NCBI GenBank assembly: GCA_902796745.1
Contig: CADBQC010000127.1
Span: forward strand, 1 to 5,664
From: an uncultured Pseudomonadota bacterium
Lineage (GTDB): Bacteria > Pseudomonadota > Alphaproteobacteria > RUG11792
DNA length: 5,664 nucleotides
Reading direction: 5' to 3'
Made by a program: the position numbers and the translations under genes. Position 1 is the stretch's first letter, and each line of letters begins with the position of its first letter. Below are positions 4,675 to 5,664 of this stretch, in pieces. The notes beneath the pieces were generated by a model. The model did no database searches. It saw nothing but the letters and a program-made list of their open reading frames with translations, and was not told the origin of the DNA.

Positions 4675-5565
4675 TTAGAATCTGTAGCCCAGACCTAGTT
4701 TGATTGTGTGAGATGTTACTTTGATCTTCTGCAATTCAGGCATTGCTTCGCTGTGTAGTTTCGGTTTCGCTCCAAATTCGAAGTTATACTCTAACTTTGC
4801 GAACATTGAAGGATTGAATTCATAGCGCACGCCAGCACCAGCTACGAATACGGCTTTTGTCGATTTCTTCTTTAATGTTGCTGAAGTTGGGGAGATGTCG
4901 CCTTGATGATCTAATACCTCTGTTATCAGCAGAGTATCAACTTCAGTCCTGTACTTCGCCAGTTTTACCCCAAAGGTTACGTACCCTTCAAACTGTGGCG
5001 TAAACAGATATCCGACTCTAGGCATCAATGCAATGTGCCATTGTTCTTTTATCTTCGCATATACTTTTGGTTTAAAGGTTTTGTCACCCGCTAGGAAGTC
5101 ATACTGAGCCGCGTCAGCATTTTTAGTCGCGACCTCTTTGCTCTTAAAGTTATTGCTTCCGAATATACCTCCAGCATTTAATTCAACGCCCATCATAACA
5201 TCGTTTAGCCTGAAGTCATACCCAATAACTAATTCAGCTAAAACTTTCGTTTTTGTTTTTTTGCTCACCATGGCACTTTCTGTTAATTCAGAACGTTTGT
5301 CAGCTATATCTTTTGGTATATACTTGTGGGTATTATCGTCGTCTGAAGCCTGTATTTCCCAGCCTGAGTCTTCACCACCATATTTATTTCCTTGGTCTTC
5401 AGGGCCGTACTCATATTTCTCATTCGTTGCCTTAGCTTTAGTGAAAGCAACACCAAAGTTTGCCCCAACGTAAAATCCACCGTTTCCGCAGGAAGCCGAT
5501 GACTCTGCTGTCGCGAATGCAACCGAAGCAATTAATCCAGTTGCTAAAAGTTTTTTCATATTCAT
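4675..5565 (-). CDS. Outer-membrane beta-barrel protein, 8-strand type
   Basis: The 296-residue protein has a signal peptide (Lys4-Lys5, then a hydrophobic stretch to about Ala20, with ATA as a likely cleavage site) and a terminal YRF, the aromatic end recognised by the barrel-assembly machinery. Eight amphipathic segments can be traced near residues 30-42, 107-118, 123-136, 176-188, 192-205, 237-250, 254-265 and 285-296. The turns RLND, TPQ and NPS are short while the four outer loops are long; loop 1 (about 43-106) is some 60 residues and highly charged. This is the OmpX/OmpA-like barrel plan used by surface antigens of intracellular alphaproteobacteria. No OmpA peptidoglycan-binding domain follows. 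The specific function is unknown: adhesion, a small pore, or immune exposure. Met1 or Met3 could be the start; neither has a good Shine-Dalgarno. A strong terminator follows the gene. Confidence 0.85.
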   Translation of the reverse strand: MNMKKLLATGLIASVAFATAESSASCGNGGFYVGANFGVAFTKAKATNEKYEYGPEDQGNKYGGEDSGWEIQASDDDNTHKYIPKDIADKRSELTESAMVSKKTKTKVLAELVIGYDFRLNDVMMGVELNAGGIFGSNNFKSKEVATKNADAAQYDFLAGDKTFKPKVYAKIKEQWHIALMPRVGYLFTPQFEGYVTFGVKLAKYRTEVDTLLITEVLDHQGDISPTSATLKKKSTKAVFVAGAGVRYEFNPSMFAKLEYNFEFGAKPKLHSEAMPELQKIKVTSHTIKLGLGYRF

Positions 5566-5595
5566 AATTCGTTTCTAAAAACAACTATCTAATTT

Positions 5596-5664
5596 CATTC
5601 TGACATGAGCTAATTCCACATGCATAGCTTTTTTGTACAAACTTTTTGCTTGTTTACCCCCCCC
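5596..5664. repeat. 69-base direct terminal repeat, right copy
   Basis: This is identical to bases 1-69. It begins 30 bases upstream of the start codon of the leftward outer-membrane protein gene, so it contains that gene's probable promoter region. The window ends after eight C; the left copy continues to a ninth C and then TGTTG, so there is no conflict with the ends being one locus. If joined, the region between the barrel gene and rbfA is 230 bases (5566-5595 plus 1-200). Confidence 0.95.
5597..5605 (-). promoter_or_regulatory. Weak candidate promoter of the outer-membrane protein gene
   Basis: On the minus strand this reads TGTCAGAAT, a TGn extended -10 with four of six bases of TATAAT, 31 bases before the ATG. 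The spacing matches that at rbfA and asd, but the hexamer is poor and no -35 is evident (ATGCAT at 17 bases). An alternative is TAGATA nearer the gene. The candidate lies in the repeated sequence. Confidence 0.25.

Noticed and set aside
5138..5473. Plus-strand 111-residue frame inside the barrel gene
   Set aside because: It is a complementary-strand shadow; its hydrophobic look follows from the antisense of charged loop codons.
5488..5499. Lipoprotein signal ending at Cys26 of the barrel protein
   Set aside because: Residues SAS before the Cys lack the Leu-type position of a lipobox, and an ATA signal-peptidase I site lies just upstream.
1..5664. Plasmid, phage or defence island
   Set aside because: There is no replication, partition, integrase, transposase, toxin or nuclease gene; every gene but the barrel protein is a core function with intact family motifs.

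Overview
The window looks like a piece of a moderately AT-rich bacterial genome (about 40% G+C by eye) with housekeeping genes packed almost without gaps, weak Shine-Dalgarno sites and one outer-membrane barrel gene. The Hfq core (YKHAIS), dihydrolipoyl dehydrogenase, complex I NuoD and an 8-strand surface protein together suggest a Gram-negative alphaproteobacterium, possibly an intracellular Holosporales- or Rickettsiales-like lineage. That placement is an inference from protein style, not the result of a search.

Layout. Bases 1-200 are a regulatory stretch: a 69-base repeat that also forms the last 69 bases of the window, a run of nine C, a perfect 7-bp dyad and two candidate promoters. 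A rightward block follows: rbfA (201-626), nuoD (607-1719, overlapping rbfA by 20 bases), hfq (1798-2139) and lpdA (2140-3546, starting on the base after the hfq stop). Two leftward genes face it: asd (3557-4567, only 10 bases from the lpdA stop) and an outer-membrane beta-barrel gene (4675-5565). The barrel gene ends in a clear intrinsic terminator, and asd has its own candidate extended -10 promoter just beyond it. No gene-free stretch exceeds 300 bases.

Functions. The rightward block mixes 30S ribosome maturation (RbfA), respiration (NuoD), RNA-based regulation (Hfq) and the shared E3 subunit of 2-oxoacid dehydrogenases (LpdA). These do not form one pathway, which fits a compacted genome where unrelated genes have become co-transcribed. 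Asd supplies aspartate semialdehyde for diaminopimelate/lysine and threonine/methionine. The barrel protein is the surface component.

Most notable points: (i) identical 69-base ends, meaning a 5595-base circle, an assembly overlap, or a dispersed repeat linked to the barrel-gene promoter; (ii) a C9 tract between the barrel gene and rbfA (if the ends join), a candidate slippage switch; (iii) an Hfq with a 40-residue tail that is half Asp/Glu, whose codons also carry the lpdA ribosome-binding site; (iv) a NuoD that keeps its quinone-site residues but lacks a normally conserved segment near its C-terminus. I found no rRNA, tRNA, CRISPR array, transposase, replication gene or defence system. I do not see a convincing new multi-gene system here.
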